A model generated the notes under the pieces. That model made no database searches, was not told the origin of the DNA, and worked only from the letters and a program-made list of their open reading frames with translations. Shown piece after piece: positions 25,644 to 37,103 of a DNA stretch of 64,000 bases. Origin of the DNA: Hygrocybe punicea (Eukaryota; Basidiomycota; Agaricomycetes; Agaricales; Hygrophoraceae); NCBI GenBank assembly GCA_963556145.1, contig OY744463.1, forward strand, positions 1 through 64,000. Reading direction: 5' to 3'. A program made the position numbers and the translations under genes. Numbering within the stretch: position 1 is the stretch's first letter; every line of letters begins with the position of its first letter.

Positions 25644-26385
25644 GCCACCTACTCTCAAGTTTCTCCAGATCAACACTGCTGACCTTTTTGACAGCCTCCT
25701 CCCCATCACTTTCTTCACTGGCGTCATCGTTGCCTACGGACACTTCTTCAACCTCTTCTATTTGTCGTTTCTTCCCTTTTCTTCCACTAGTGCCCTCTTC
25801 AGCCTCTTTTTGGTTCCCAGTCGCTACTTAGGATCTGTTGCTATTACGGGTTGATTGGGCCTTCACTCTTTCAGAAGCACTGGCTGCTAGTACATCTTCG
25901 ATCTGTTCCGAATCAGAACCAATCATCTCGGTGTCATTTGCTGTGTTGGCTGCTCCTTCCGTAATGAGTTCATTTATCGCCATCCTGGTATGCTGATAGG
26001 TGTTCTGTGCAAGCTGAAGCAGTTTGTACGCTTCATTCAAAGCATCTATTTCATGTGATTGGTTAGTGTCTCAGTATGTGACGTGTAAACGTTTACAACT
26101 TTTTCCACCACCAGACATTTTTCTTCGTGTTTTCTCCTGAACAATATTGTGCTTGCTTTGTGCCTCTGCAACGCATTTCTCTTGGACCTGAAGCTGTGCC
26201 TGCAGTATTGCTGAGGAAGGCCCAGGTGAGCAAGAATCAACACATCCATTGTGCAAAACTGACCTAGTCGTTCTCTCCTCTCGTCCATTAGGGTGATGTG
26301 TCTCTGGCGAGGCGATCAAAACCATATTTATGATTAATATAGCGGAGTGTGGAGTGCTCAGATGGTGCAGCACAACTATCCTCAC
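25644..26385 (-). pseudogene. Accessory gene of unknown function beside the KDZ-associated gene
   Basis: A Gln/Lys-rich, probably coiled-coil stretch (about 26071-26310) joins through an intron (GTAAACG to GAAATAG, about 26042-26092) to a helical acidic segment that reaches a TAA at 25828-25830. Beyond that stop the same frame continues for about 60 codons as a Glu/Asp/Lys-rich tail, ending near 25644. This suggests either a nonsense mutation or an unrecognised intron. I do not recognise the family. The start is uncertain because several frames are open near 26330-26385. Confidence 0.4.
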
Positions 26386-26432
26386 AAGGGGGACGTATCA
26401 TTGTATGCTGAAATGGTATCATTGTTCTCGAA

Positions 26433-27597
26433 CTATAGGTTATACTTGTCTCTGTAACGTGCAATCAAGGCATCCTTCTCCTCAATCTCAGTTTGTTGCT
26501 GTTCCAGAGCCTGTCGTGATGTTTCTGCTTGAGCCTCTGCCTCCTTCCTCAGTGCTTCTGTGTGAGCCAATTCTCTTGCTATCGTGAGAGCATCTTGCCG
26601 CCGAGCATGGGTGAGAGCCATTGTCGTAATATTGAACTGATTGACCAACTTGCTGGCATCATCCTTGGCATCACGGCAGAGACGGCTTGAAGTGTAGTGA
26701 ATGACTTCCCCGTTTGCATGGGGATGTTGCGCAGCAAGAAATAACCAGCAATTGGTTTCCTTTGAGACTCGTTCACACTGTCCATACTAAGACATCAGTT
26801 ATTCAAGAGACGCCAAAAATTTATACGTACACGTAGAGCAAGATCCTCCAGGCATCGAGCAAACCGACGTGCAGCTGCTCGAGAATCTTGAAGCAACAGT
26901 CGCAGTGGTTTCGTCCTTGCAACAGCTGGTAAAACATTCATCATTGTCTGACTTGTGATAGTATTTGACATACACCAGTCCTTATTACCACGCTTCACTC
27001 CTTCAACATATCCATGTTTCGCATCATACTTTGTTGGTCGACTTGGAGTTGGCGTGGTCTGTGGTGGGGTCACTGGCATGTTTGAGAGGTCACCCGGCTC
27101 TGTACTGCTTCGTTCACTGATAGACTCAATTGGAGCATGTGGTGCTGGATGATCTAGCTGAGTGCAGATTTCAGGTCGGGGGCCTTGTAATACTGGATCA
27201 ATTTGCGGTTCCAACTAGACATAGCATTGAACAATTAGTAGATAGCCGAGTTGCATACTTGTCTACTCACTGGAAAGGCTCCGAGTGGTCCATCAACACC
27301 TGCATTTACTTGATATTCGGCATGCTCCGGCAGCTCTGCTGGAACCAGTACAGTGTCCATGGGATGTGATTGCTATGAAACAACGGTCGAAAATACAAGA
27401 GGATCAAAATTTTTATTTAAGACATACCGCTGCAATAAATCGTTGACCAATCTTTGTGTGTGGGCATTCAGATCTGAGAGGTCGATTGGGACACCGTCGA
27501 CATCGACGTTTTCTCTCCCGGTCAGGGCCAGCCATTCTAGCCAGGTACTAAAAGAGAAACGACCCACCAGGCACTGTTTGTATTCTGTGGCGAACAT
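26433..27597 (-). CDS. Coiled-coil accessory protein of the KDZ-associated locus
   Basis: A well-spliced core runs from a Met at 27360 through three exons. One intron begins gtgagtagac and ends atgtctag; the next begins gtacgtata and ends atgtcttag. The frame ends at a TAG at 26433. The protein has a Pro/Thr-rich N-terminal third, a conserved-looking central part with Trp and Cys, and a C-terminal coiled coil rich in Ala/Glu/Gln. An upstream open segment (27430-27597) looks coding but joins out of frame by the obvious splice site, so the true start is unsettled. Divergent from the + strand cysteine-cluster gene by only 81 bp, it is likely co-mobile with it. Function unknown. Confidence 0.45.
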
Positions 27598-27678
27598 GGA
27601 TAGGATGGTGTTGAGGCACTAGATCATAGAGATCGCCCAGAAGGAAAACTCGAAGGACTCTGCATCTCACCTTGCGCT

Positions 27679-30600
27679 ATGCTACATTCACCGCCTCATT
27701 CGCCTCCACAGTTGATCCATGTCAATACGCCCCCTTCCTCTCCTATTGAGCTTGAGCTTGGCTACGTTGAGGACTGCGACATAATTCAGTTGCCGATGAT
27801 TGAGGGCCCTGGGCCTGTCCAGCTCACACCTGCAAAGCGCACGAGGCAGCCCAAGAGACGGCGACAAAAGAGAACATGACAAGGCTCACCTCAGTCATCA
27901 GAACCATTATTGGACTCACCATTTGATCCTCTGGACCAAGCGGTCTTCTCAGTTCCAAACCAGAATAGCAGTGTCGAGGATTTCAATCTCGACCCACATC
28001 AGACTTCCGAAACTGCTGAACACGAAAATCTGGATCAATACATTGACCTTGTTCAAGCTGACTGCCAGGGATTTTATCAGATTGCACAGACAGTGTTTGT
28101 TGTACAAGGGTGGGATGCAAAGACGATTTCGGGCACCGTAAGCACAATCTAGAACAACTTGAGCAAGAACGATGGCTCATATTCATTTGAAGTCAATGTG
28201 GTATAACCTTCAACGCAAGAAGATCGGTGATGAGTGGACCATTGCATGTTTCTGTCCATACAAAAAGGGTTGCGTTCATTATTACTTCGCGAGGGACTAT
28301 GGTGACGAATATTTTCTGAACAATGACTTGGAGATTCTCAATCAAGGTGAGCCAAAAATATCAACCATGGATTGCAGATTGATTGTTCTTACTAGATCAC
28401 GAAGACGCCATTCTATTTACCCGTGAACCAGCAAGTAACGAAGATGAATTTTTGAATCGATTTTCAGTAACATCGCCTGGACGGACAGCAGTGAAGGATC
28501 GTACAATCGTGACACACACCGGTGCAGACAGTGGGGCAGGAGTCTGGAGCTGTTCAAAAGACCGTGGCAACGGATGTCCTCATATCAAGAAGGCACGGAT
28601 TCAGCTGCAAAGGTTGATTCACGCAAACACCAATGCAACAGACAATAATGTAGAATTGGAGGTCCTAGACGATGGTGATGCTGGTGCGACTCTCCATCCC
28701 CTCCCAATGTTGCCTCAGCCCTAACCTGATCTAGTGCCCCATGTCTTTGGTGCAGCCGCACGAGTCAAGAGAACGATCTCGCATTTACCAGTACTTCCGC
28801 CACTGTGGGCTTCCCTTCCTAATGATCCACAACTTTATCCACGCTGTCTCTTTGATCTCAAACAGCTTCCATCTGTACTCACCTTGAGTCCCAATGCCAG
28901 ATGTGTTTGTTCCCGCAGCGCATACTCCAACTCACAGCCATCGGAGAGGCAACAGTGTGTAATCTATGCACTATCAGGCGGACATTATGCCCAGGTTGAA
29001 CTACAGCACTGCTCTTGGTGTCCACCCCGCCTCCGTCGCTTCATAGGTCCCGAAACCCGGGACATGGGACTCTTTAATTACAACAACCGAATCCTTGTTA
29101 CACACGACCTCCTTGATGAATACACAAGTGCATATACGTCCTCAGAAACCCCATTCATTGCCTGGGTCACAGTTGTCTCACGGCGTTATCAGATTCACTC
29201 CCCTCAAATGCCGTTTCTCAATGAGAAGATGTTTCGGGCCATTTGGTTCTCTTACGTTCAGGTGCAAGACCTTGATACCGACATGCAATGCCCAAGCTGT
29301 GGTCCCGAGCCCAATGAAACCATTTGGGATGGTGTCACGTTGGCGTTCAATCAAAAGTACCTCCTTCCTTCTCTCCGACCGCCTACAGCCTTCCACGAGC
29401 ATGCACTTCAACGCGATCAAGTTCGTTATCGAGCTGGCCAGCAGTTGATTCCTGATCCCAAGGTTCGGAAAACTGTACGGCATGTTCTTGAAGGCAGATC
29501 GCTGGTGCTTGATTCCGATGAAGAGGCGGATGACATTCATGAAGTTGATGATGATACCACCACTCGTACTGCCTCTAGTCTCAAGGCTGCGAATCAACTC
29601 ATTGATCGGGTGAATGCAATACCTGGGTTGTGTGAAGCATTGCGTCACATGGAGCTATCCCTCGGTGACCTATTCGATGCATACTTTGGCATACATACTT
29701 TGACCCAACGGAAGAAACCACCTTCTGAGTACCGGAGGCTTTTTACGCAGGTAACCCGATGAGTTCCTTGCCGTTGCCAACCAAAATACTGAAGTTTTCA
29801 TTCAGCTCAGCGCCGAGGAGTCAGTCTTGCAGATGGCAAACCGTCCAGCTCTCAACTCTCTTGCAAGCTTTGTTTCTCAGCCAAATTCACACAATTCATC
29901 CCTCCTTGTGGCCATACCATCTATATACGACGTTCTTCGATATCATGAATCCAAGCAGGAGCCATACCCTCCCTCATTATTGAGCTTGTGCTCGTGGATT
30001 TTGCAGAGAGGCTGGGGTGCATTGACTGGACTAATAGTTCACGCAGTGCCACCTATTGACCCAGAGGCACGAGAAACTGACCCGGGCTGGAAGCTTGTGA
30101 GTGTTCGAACTGTTCAATGACTGCAAGTGTTCACAACTTTCATAGAGTGGGTGTTGCTACGGACTACCACAGCTTCGTCATCGACCTCAATACCCATTCC
30201 TCAAACATGACCGCCAAAACGAACCAGGCGGCCGTCGCAGAGCTAAGTGCTCAAAATACTATTCAAAGTATGGGGAGAAGAGACTCACAGGAGGTATCAT
30301 GTGTGCGTGGTGCACTCATAGCATTTGTTATGGGTTTCACTGCATTCCCCGGGGTGAAGGTCGGAATGATGTATTCTCCGCAATCGTAACACGCTGGCCC
30401 AAGGCACCGAAGACAGTAGTTTACGATTTTGCCTGTGCCCTTGGGCCTTACTGCATGGTTCGGGAACCCGAATTCTTCGCCGATACCCTTTTCGTTATCG
30501 ATGCATTCCACTCAAAGGGTCACACAAAATGTTCTCCAGCAGCTTTTCTTACGACTTATGCCAACGTGGATCCCCGCCTCGCCCATGTCAATTCCAGCGC

Positions 30601-30739
30601 TGCAGAGTGTGGGAATGGTGGTTTAAATCGCATTCGCAAATCTGTAAGTTACATGGCACAGGATCGTGCAATTGCGTATACGAGAGTCTTCCTGTGTATT
30701 TGGAATAGGCTGCAAACACGAAGGATTCTGGGGCTTTGA
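27679..30739 (+). pseudogene. KDZ-transposase-associated CxC5/CxC6-like protein, broken
   Basis: Recognisable parts in order are an acidic N-terminus, a conserved motif around CFCPYKKGCVHYYFARDYG, Cys pairs (CSWC and MQCPSCG), and a C-terminal module CAWCTHSICYGFHCIPRGEG with FACALGPYC and HTKCSP. These are the hallmarks I associate with CxC5/CxC6 cysteine-cluster proteins that accompany KDZ transposases. Introns at 28347-28395, 29751-29805 and 30097-30145 are canonical. The gene is damaged: TGA at 27877-27879 and TAA at 28722-28724 lie inside otherwise continuous frames, and the frame shifts between about 28100 and 28175. The C-terminal 670 codons are undamaged. No KDZ transposase is in the window, so mobility would be in trans, if at all. 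Confidence 0.75.
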
Positions 30740-31283
30740 CGATAGTGATGTCGCATTCTTGATTACTTCGTGTACTTGTGTAGTTTCTTCAGCCATTCTA
30801 AATGTGATCATCCGAGTACACAAAGGAATTGATGCACCTTGAACATCTCAACCAAGGGCGGTCCGTGCACGAACCTGATGGTGGCGCGATCGTACAACCA
30901 GATCTCCCATGGATAGCATATAGTAACGCTGAACTATCTTGTTGGTGCTTGGAACATAGTACGCCGGGACTATCAACGGGCAGTGAACGTTGTTCAGTGA
31001 GGTGCAGTGAACGTTGTTCAGTGAGGTGCAGTGAACGTTGTTCAGTGAGGTGCAGTGAACGGGTTTGGCCGTGGGTAGGTGTACATTATGTAAGGGACTT
31101 ATCCGGATGATAGTATCAAGCAATTAAACGAAGTTGCAACTCACCTATCAATCTCTGCTCTGCCGTGATTCTCCTCGACTCCACGATCTAGCCTAACCTT
31201 TCCCCTGCTATCCAAAATTCTCATCTGCTCTCCTTCTGTCCTGGCTAATTCCCCAAATTTGTCCAATAACCCGGCCTCCTTCA
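30740..31283. other. Intergenic region with a 24-bp triplicate
   Basis: There is no gene. It contains the short tandem repeat listed separately and is otherwise unremarkable. Confidence 0.6.
30981..31062. repeat. 24-bp tandem repeat, 3.4 copies
   Basis: The unit cagtgaacgttgttcagtga plus ggtg occurs at 30981, 31005 and 31029, followed by a partial copy. Each unit contains a short inverted pair (gaacgttgttc), so a hairpin is possible. It lies downstream of the KDZ-associated pseudogene. Confidence 0.9.
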
Positions 31284-32557
31284 ATGCAAGTTGTCCGCTG
31301 TCCTCATGCAAGTCAAGAGAACCTCCTTGAGTTCGAGCAGAACGCGAAGGCTCATGTTCGTAGACCGTACATGGGACCGAATGGAGCTGTAGGTATCAAG
31401 CGAGGAGGAGACCGCCAGGACCGGCACCGATGGTCATTCTACGATGGAAAACCATTCTCCAGCTACATTTATATACTTGCAGTGAGCTTATCAAACTGGG
31501 TATCATTTTTGTGCTCATGTCAAGCTGCTGATATCGCGTTGCAACGGAACGTATTATAATCCTTGCATAGTGCTGCTGCTGCGCTTTGCTGGTAACCAGG
31601 TAACGACAAACAGGCACAAAAGAAAGGTAACTGGCTTACTCATGGTAGGATCATAAAGGATTCAAGAGCCCAATGCCCACCAAAGATCGATATCGCGTCC
31701 GACGGGCTCAAAAAATGGACCGAATGCAATGTCGGCCTGTATAAAGAAGACACATCTCCACTTCTTTGGTGCAGACTCGGCATCGAGCAATCGTACGATC
31801 TCGATATCGTGGTTTTCAAAGTTGTCGACCGTGGCGACGATGGAGGCGCGTCTTTGATGACAATGCACATGCCAGATTCACGGGATCGAGTTCCCAGGTG
31901 GCTTCCCGCCGGCGGTGACTAGTGACTTGCACCCGGTGCCGTCCGCACACCATGTGCGCGGGCGCGAGGACGATGATCTCCAGTGGCATATTCAAGTCAC
32001 CGCGACCTACATACCGGCTATCTGGCCTAGGCGGGTGGCCGATCCCAGCCTGGACATCCAGGGTTTAGCTCCAGATTGCGAGGGTGCGCCGGATAGTGCC
32101 CAGTTGGAGGGGTCTGGCAACCGCGTCATCGTGTGTGCGTCACATTTTTTCCATTTCAATTGTTCGCTGTAAGAGACTGACCAAACACAATTGAATAGCC
32201 TGCTCCATCCTCAGGCGAGCTCCCTCCAAATGCTTTCTCTTGGGTGAAGTTCAACCCTGGCGATAAAGACTTGACTACAAATGTGCACGTCAACCTTACG
32301 CTTTCAAACGCAGCCGCAGAACTCTGGGATCTTATGGAAGAGCGGGCGTATGATGCCCCTGTTCAATCCCAATTGATCAGAATTTCTGACGCACGAATTC
32401 AGATTCGACGTGATTGACGCTATTGTTGGGGCCGAGAACGGGACCGGACTCGACTATTGGAACATTGATCGTCACTCATGGGAGGAAGTGCACAACACGC
32501 ACGACGACCTAATCCTGGACGACAGCGTCAAGCGGGTGGCCAACGGCATAAACTAAT
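31284..32557 (+). pseudogene. Decayed host-like gene, family not recognised
   Basis: Protein-like blocks on +: 31284-31490, about 31650-31919, 31915-32150, about 32205-32415 and 32400-32557. Two ends fit introns (ctcatggtag acceptor near 31650; gcctgctcc after about 32200), but the blocks at 31919 and 32415 change frame without a usable intron. The final block ends at a TAA in a tidy Asp/Trp-rich tail. I cannot name the family. A real gene with at least two frameshifts is the simplest reading. Confidence 0.4.
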
Positions 32558-33000
32558 CGCGTCCCGCCCTTGTTCCATGAGGCGTCGACCGGATGCCTGG
32601 CAATGACCCCCATCACGTGGATAGAAGTCGACGCAAACAGTTTTAAAGGATCCCGGCCCTCGGTGGTAGGAAATTGTGTAGTTGGCGACATTGACCTCAA
32701 TAAGGGAGTCGTAGAACAGGAGGCCTCTGGGATCTGAGAATGCCGGAACATGTAAAGGAAATGGTTCGGGCTACCTCTTCCAAACTGAACGTCGCCTACA
32801 AATTCCATCATGATCTCGAGAGCTTGGATGCGCAACTTAGGGTAATTCCTGCCGTTTGGACGGAGTTGCGCATAGGCGTCGCTCATATTGGGGAATATCG
32901 TGGCGGCCTCCGAGAGTAGACGAGGTAAGGGATCCTCCACTGGCGGTCTGTTGTACTCCGTCGTGATCGTGTCATCCTCTAACATCTGGTCGTTCATCAT
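32509..33000 (-). CDS. Hypothetical protein, 163 codons
   Basis: This open frame overlaps the end of the + strand pseudogene by about 50 bp. The first 100 residues look globular (helix-rich, with GRGSPNHFLYMFRH), while the C-terminal part is low in character. No family is recognised. It could be one exon of a larger gene, or chance. Confidence 0.25.
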   Translation of the reverse strand: MMNDQMLEDDTITTEYNRPPVEDPLPRLLSEAATIFPNMSDAYAQLRPNGRNYPKLRIQALEIMMEFVGDVQFGRGSPNHFLYMFRHSQIPEASCSTTPLLRSMSPTTQFPTTEGRDPLKLFASTSIHVMGVIARHPVDASWNKGGTRLVYAVGHPLDAVVQD

Positions 33001-33109
33001 GAGTTTGTGAGTGACGGCACGAGGTCAAGCAGGTGGATTGGGCTAAATAGAGGCTCCGGATTCCTCCCCTCGGAAGCCATTTTGTACGGTGCGTTTGGCT
33101 AAAATCGCA

Positions 33110-34325
33110 ATGGCTCGCCGGAGTCCTACGTACAAAGATATCGAGACAAAGAGAGGCCTCAGTTACCACTACGTCTCCGTTCCCCCCGATGCTGGAAAAC
33201 CTACCATCCTTTTCATCCATGGGTTTCCATCCACATCCTATGATTGGCGTCGCCAGATTGAGAATTTCTCTGCAAAGGGCTTCGGTTTAATCGTGCCCGA
33301 CATGTTGGGCTACGGCGGAACAGACAAGCCCACCGAGCTCAAGTATTACTCCCTCAATGGCATGTCCGCCGATCTCATCGATATCTTGGACGCAGAACAC
33401 GTCGATGCGGCTTTTGCAGTCGGACACGATTGGTTAGTATTAGTTCTGCTGTTGGCATCCATGATATCACTGTATTAACAGCTGCACTCACCAAGGGGTT
33501 GTGCACCCTTGTCCCGTCTCTCGCTTCTGCACTCTGATCGTTTCCTTGGATTTGCATGGCTTGCACGCGGATTCAGAAGCCCTTCTCCGCCGGATTTCGA
33601 CCTCGATCAAGTCATGGCAAAGATGAAGGCCCGCTTCGGAACAGAGCTCTACGGATACTGGACTCTTCTGATCCGGGATGATGCAGCGTCTCTCATAGAG
33701 AACAACGTGCGTCATCGCAATCTGTACTTGGTCCCTCTGAGAATACTCACATTTTCATCACTGGCCTCTCTAGATTGATCCCTCCCTTAGTGTCCTCTAT
33801 GCAGCTGACCCTGACATTTGGCGCACTCTAGTGAACATCCCTGGCCAATGGGAAGATTGGATATGAGAGGGTAAAATGACCGAGAGAGCCAAGTACATTA
33901 CACAAGAGGTGAATATTGTCCCTCGTTTTGTTATTCAGAAAATTCTCACGTCCAATATGGTGTAGGAATACAATACTGTACGTGAAACGATCCTGAAAGG
34001 CGGCTTGACGGCGCCCCTGAAGTGGTACAAGGCCTTTACCACGAACCTTAACCGTCAGGATAACATCGGCAAGTCACTCATTGCTCCCGCCTTTCTAATA
34101 GCATGGGCAGATATTCCCAAGGAGAACTACATAATTACCAAGCCTGCATTCTTTGGTGCTACTCTCAGGGACCACTCGAGCCTTGCCGAAGCTGGTAAAA
34201 AGAGCTTTGAAATGCTGACGAAGGACTTGACTGTAGTTGATTTTGACACCGGTCATTGGCTTCAGCTAGAGGAACCCGAGAAGCTGAACAAGGCCCTCGA
34301 AGCCTGGGTTGAGAGTAAGGTATGA
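33110..34325 (+). pseudogene. Epoxide-hydrolase-like alpha/beta hydrolase with one nonsense codon
   Basis: I read four exons (33110-33432, 33496-33706, 33774-33908, 33966-34325) totalling 343 codons, the usual length for this family. Residues seen are the oxyanion motif HGFP (about residue 43), the nucleophile context GHDW-G spanning intron 1 (Asp about 107), the cap-domain region in exons 2-3, and the catalytic-base context DTGHW near the C-terminus. These fit soluble epoxide hydrolases, which open epoxides to diols through an Asp ester. The only clear defect is TGA at 33864-33866 (codon 209), in a context where CGA (Arg) would be expected. Start choice: ATG in good context (gcaATGG). It is otherwise so well preserved that the loss must be recent, or the base should be checked. 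Confidence 0.8.
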
Positions 34326-35465
34326 TGACAATGCACTCGCAATTTATATATCTTGAATATGGGCTTGTTCCGATTATTTATATCGCCCAAGTACGATAAC
34401 TATTTCTCACCAAATGTATAACTAGTTCGTCCTCGCAATTATGGGTCCCAACTACGGTATAGAAAGCAAATGTTTTGACCTCAGGTGGCTTTGTTGTAGC
34501 AGTTCGCGAAGGAGTGGTACCCTCATTCCCTTCTGACAGATGACCCCGCCCCGATCGATACGTATAGGATACAAGTATATTGAACTGTAATTTTGCATCA
34601 AAGTTGGCAGAACTGCGAAAATCTTCCAAACACACCTTGACGTTTCCGCGTGCTTCTTTCCCAATAACGACCTCCCCACCAACCACCGTCACATTAGCCC
34701 TCTTCTCCAGCACACCCACCGTCTTCGTCTTCCCTCGGCCCTCCTTCTCCCTAACCTCCGCGCCCACCAACATCTCCGAACTCTTCGTCGTCCGCTCCAA
34801 ACGTGTCTTCACTATCCTCGTACTCCCACGCCTCCGCAAACGCAGCAATAGAGAATTGCGACGTCGGAAGGGACAGGGCGAACGGTGGCCGCCATGCCTT
34901 CTCAGAAGGACTCCCGTCAGCCGGAGGTGCAGCAACGTGAATACGCTGGACAGACAATCTGACTTGGATAGGGTCGTAAAGGGGGGTTCGTCATCGCCAG
35001 ATGGAAGGGATATGTCTTCCCAGCAAGCATGCCAACCGAATTACTCGCGCCACTGTCATCATCAACAGCAGCACCAGATGTGGACTTCGCCCAACTGCCG
35101 TTTGGTTGTGTCAGAATTCATTAGCGTTGCGTGGGTGTGCGGGAAGAGTGACAGTAATCGCGGGTAGGTAATTGGCAGCGACGAGTTTGATTTTGTGACG
35201 GACGGACTGAGCCCTTTTGGTTTAATAAGGATGAGTACAAGTTGGGCAACGTTTGGATGTCTTGGAGTGCAGCGGTATACGTAAAGGTTTCAAGTCTCTG
35301 CATACACACACAGACATAGATACGGTGAATCAACTGATCCAACAGGAAAGAACACAGACGAACCTTGTCTGGCACGACATCGCACAACTATTCGTGCATC
35401 TCTGTTCAAATGTGGTCACCTCTCCCATAGTCTCAATGTGCCTCATAAAATCGACATCTGCGTCT

Positions 35466-35486
35466 CCCCCCCCCCCCCCCCCCCCC
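35466..35486. repeat. C21 homopolymer
   Basis: Twenty-one C residues in a row (a Gly run on minus) lie inside the p62 pseudogene. Length is likely to be unstable in vivo and in sequencing, and it coincides with one of the reading-frame uncertainties. Confidence 0.95.
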
Positions 35487-36191
35487 ACCCGTTCCCAAGC
35501 TACTCGCGACGGCAATCTCAATCCCGCTCCTGTCCTCCGGCATCTCATCCTTATTCGCCATCTTGTCCCTCCCACTCCGACTACGTGTCAAAGGATTGTA
35601 CTTCATAACTCCAGGGATATCACGCGCAAGCGCTGCAGAAGCGGCAGCAGTGATAGAATTTGTGTGAGAATGGTGAGGGGCGGCGCTAGCGAGGACAGAG
35701 GATGATCCTGACGATGAACGTAGGAAAGGCTCAAAATGTTCCTTTAGACGTTCAAATTCGAGTGAATCTGGGGCGGAGTCTTCGAATCTTTGACGTTGGG
35801 CTTTCACGAAATCGAGTGATGAGCTTGGAAGGCATGATTCATGGATTGGGCCGAAAAGGTTTTGTACCTGCAAGACTAGTTGGTTTCTCGAAGGTGATTC
35901 CAACTTCGGCGGAATCCCATCTACAATAATTGCAATAAAGGAGAAATGGCAGTTCAGTGTTCACTGATGACGCTGACCGGGGTTGCAGACCGATGACTGT
36001 CTCCTGCGTCAGGTGAGGGCACCACCGAAGGCGTGTTTCGGCAATTAGAACAAAGGAAACAATTACAAGCACATCTGTCATCCGGTATGTTTTTTTAAGC
36101 AGGAAGCACATATGAAAAGATAATATTTTCCATACCTGTTCCTCTCTGCGCGTACACTAGCCATAGGGACCTCGAACAAGCAGTTCGGGCA

Positions 36192-36194
36192 GTA
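36192..36194. repeat. Probable target-site duplication (left), GTA
   Basis: The same trinucleotide flanks the element on the right at 42780-42782. A 3-bp duplication by itself is weak, but the split p62 gene fixes the border to within a few bases. Confidence 0.55.
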
Positions 36195-36240
36195 GTGCAT
36201 CAGAAGATTTACACATCGGCTTTGGTGTGCTTATTCAGCT
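36195..36240. repeat. Left terminal inverted repeat region of the Plavaka-type element
   Basis: It holds the catcagaagat core (36198-36208) and the inner gtgcttatt block (about 36228-36236). Its partner is at 42735-42779. Confidence 0.75.
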
Positions 36241-36276
36241 TATATAAGCACGAAAAGCACGAAAAGCAAAAAGCTC

Positions 36277-36321
36277 GGCGAGCTTATATTAGCGGGGTCG
36301 GTCCGCTAATATAAGCTCGCC
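36277..36321. repeat. Perfect 19-bp inverted repeat (hairpin) in the left subterminal region
   Basis: The arms at 36277-36295 and 36303-36321 (ggcgagcttatattagcgg and its complement) are separated by 7 bases. Position just inside the element end suggests a transposase-binding or strand-structure role, which is inference only. Confidence 0.85.
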
Positions 36322-37103
36322 CAGCTTTTCTAGGAGCGAAAAAGCTGGTAAAAGAGCCGTTAGCTTTCTAATAAGCACATTGCTTTTAGCTCTCAGTACT
36401 AGCTTATTTGAAGAATAGGGACATGGAGACGGAAGCAGCAGTAATATTGGGGTCTATGAACTAGGAGTACGATAAGATGTGCGAGCGCGGGAATCCCGAA
36501 AGGGTCCTTCGACGTCTCACTGATTCGGTATTCCCGCTGGATGTATCCCAGTTTCCGGATCATTGTCCCACCCCTGTACATCTCCGGTTGGTTGGGTCCG
36601 CATGCGCTACTCACGCCATGCTACCGGTTCAGGTCTTGCCCTAACCGGGCCACTCCCCATCAGCATTACACGCTTAGAGGTAGTACTCCGTAAAAAGAAC
36701 ACAGATGGTCTAGAGGTCAGGGCAGGCGGTAGCCTTCTGATGAGATCCTTCGCCGGATCGAAACCTCTTGCCCGTAATCCTCTAACTTAGTCAGCGTAGC
36801 AAGCTGGACCACGTGCACCTTATCTTCGGAGACGGTGGCACGTGGGATGCCCTAGTACCTGATCGTCAGCCTGTACATAGACCACGGTCTGAGCCTGGGC
36901 CTTTGGCCCAGACCCAGACTACCATAAACAAAGAATCTAAGTCCGTATTGACTACCAAGGGTAAGACGTAGTGAGTGGAACATGGATATATGCGCGGCCG
37001 CGTTTGTTCCGAACTGGTATATAGGTAGCCAATTCTGCCACAAAGTTGTCACCGTTGACCGACGGTCCATGTGTTGTGAGGCAAAAAACTCACCTGCGAG
37101 CAC

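Larger units (their letters stand above)
34378..36194 (-). pseudogene. Dynactin p62 subunit (DCTN4-like), 3' part, interrupted
   Basis: Read on minus from the transposon border: YCPNCLFEVP and an intron, then NCFLCSNCRN (zinc-binding Cys cluster), YCNYCRWDSAEVG, the linker RFEDSAPDSLEFERLKEHFE, a Gly-run segment, and the C-terminal beta-rich part with TVGVLEKRANVTVVGGEVV and FNILVSYTYRS, ending near KTFAFYTVV. These match dynactin p62, part of the pointed-end complex of dynactin that links dynein to cargo. It is not functional: the 5' end is cut off by the 36195-42779 element, a frameshift and stop sit before YCNYC, and further frameshifts occur in the linker, around the Gly run and before the C-terminal block. 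The missing 5' exon is at 42783-42960. Confidence 0.85.

Noticed and set aside
36227..36379. Separate MITE with tgtgcttatt ends
   Set aside because: Its left block has a partner at the far end of the 6.6-kb element (about 42736), so it is better explained as the subterminal region of that element; no duplication flanks the 153-bp version.
36706..36765. tRNA or SINE from A-box-like tggtctagagg and B-box-like ggatcgaaacc
   Set aside because: Neither an acceptor stem nor a proper T-stem can be drawn, and the spacing and length do not give a cloverleaf.
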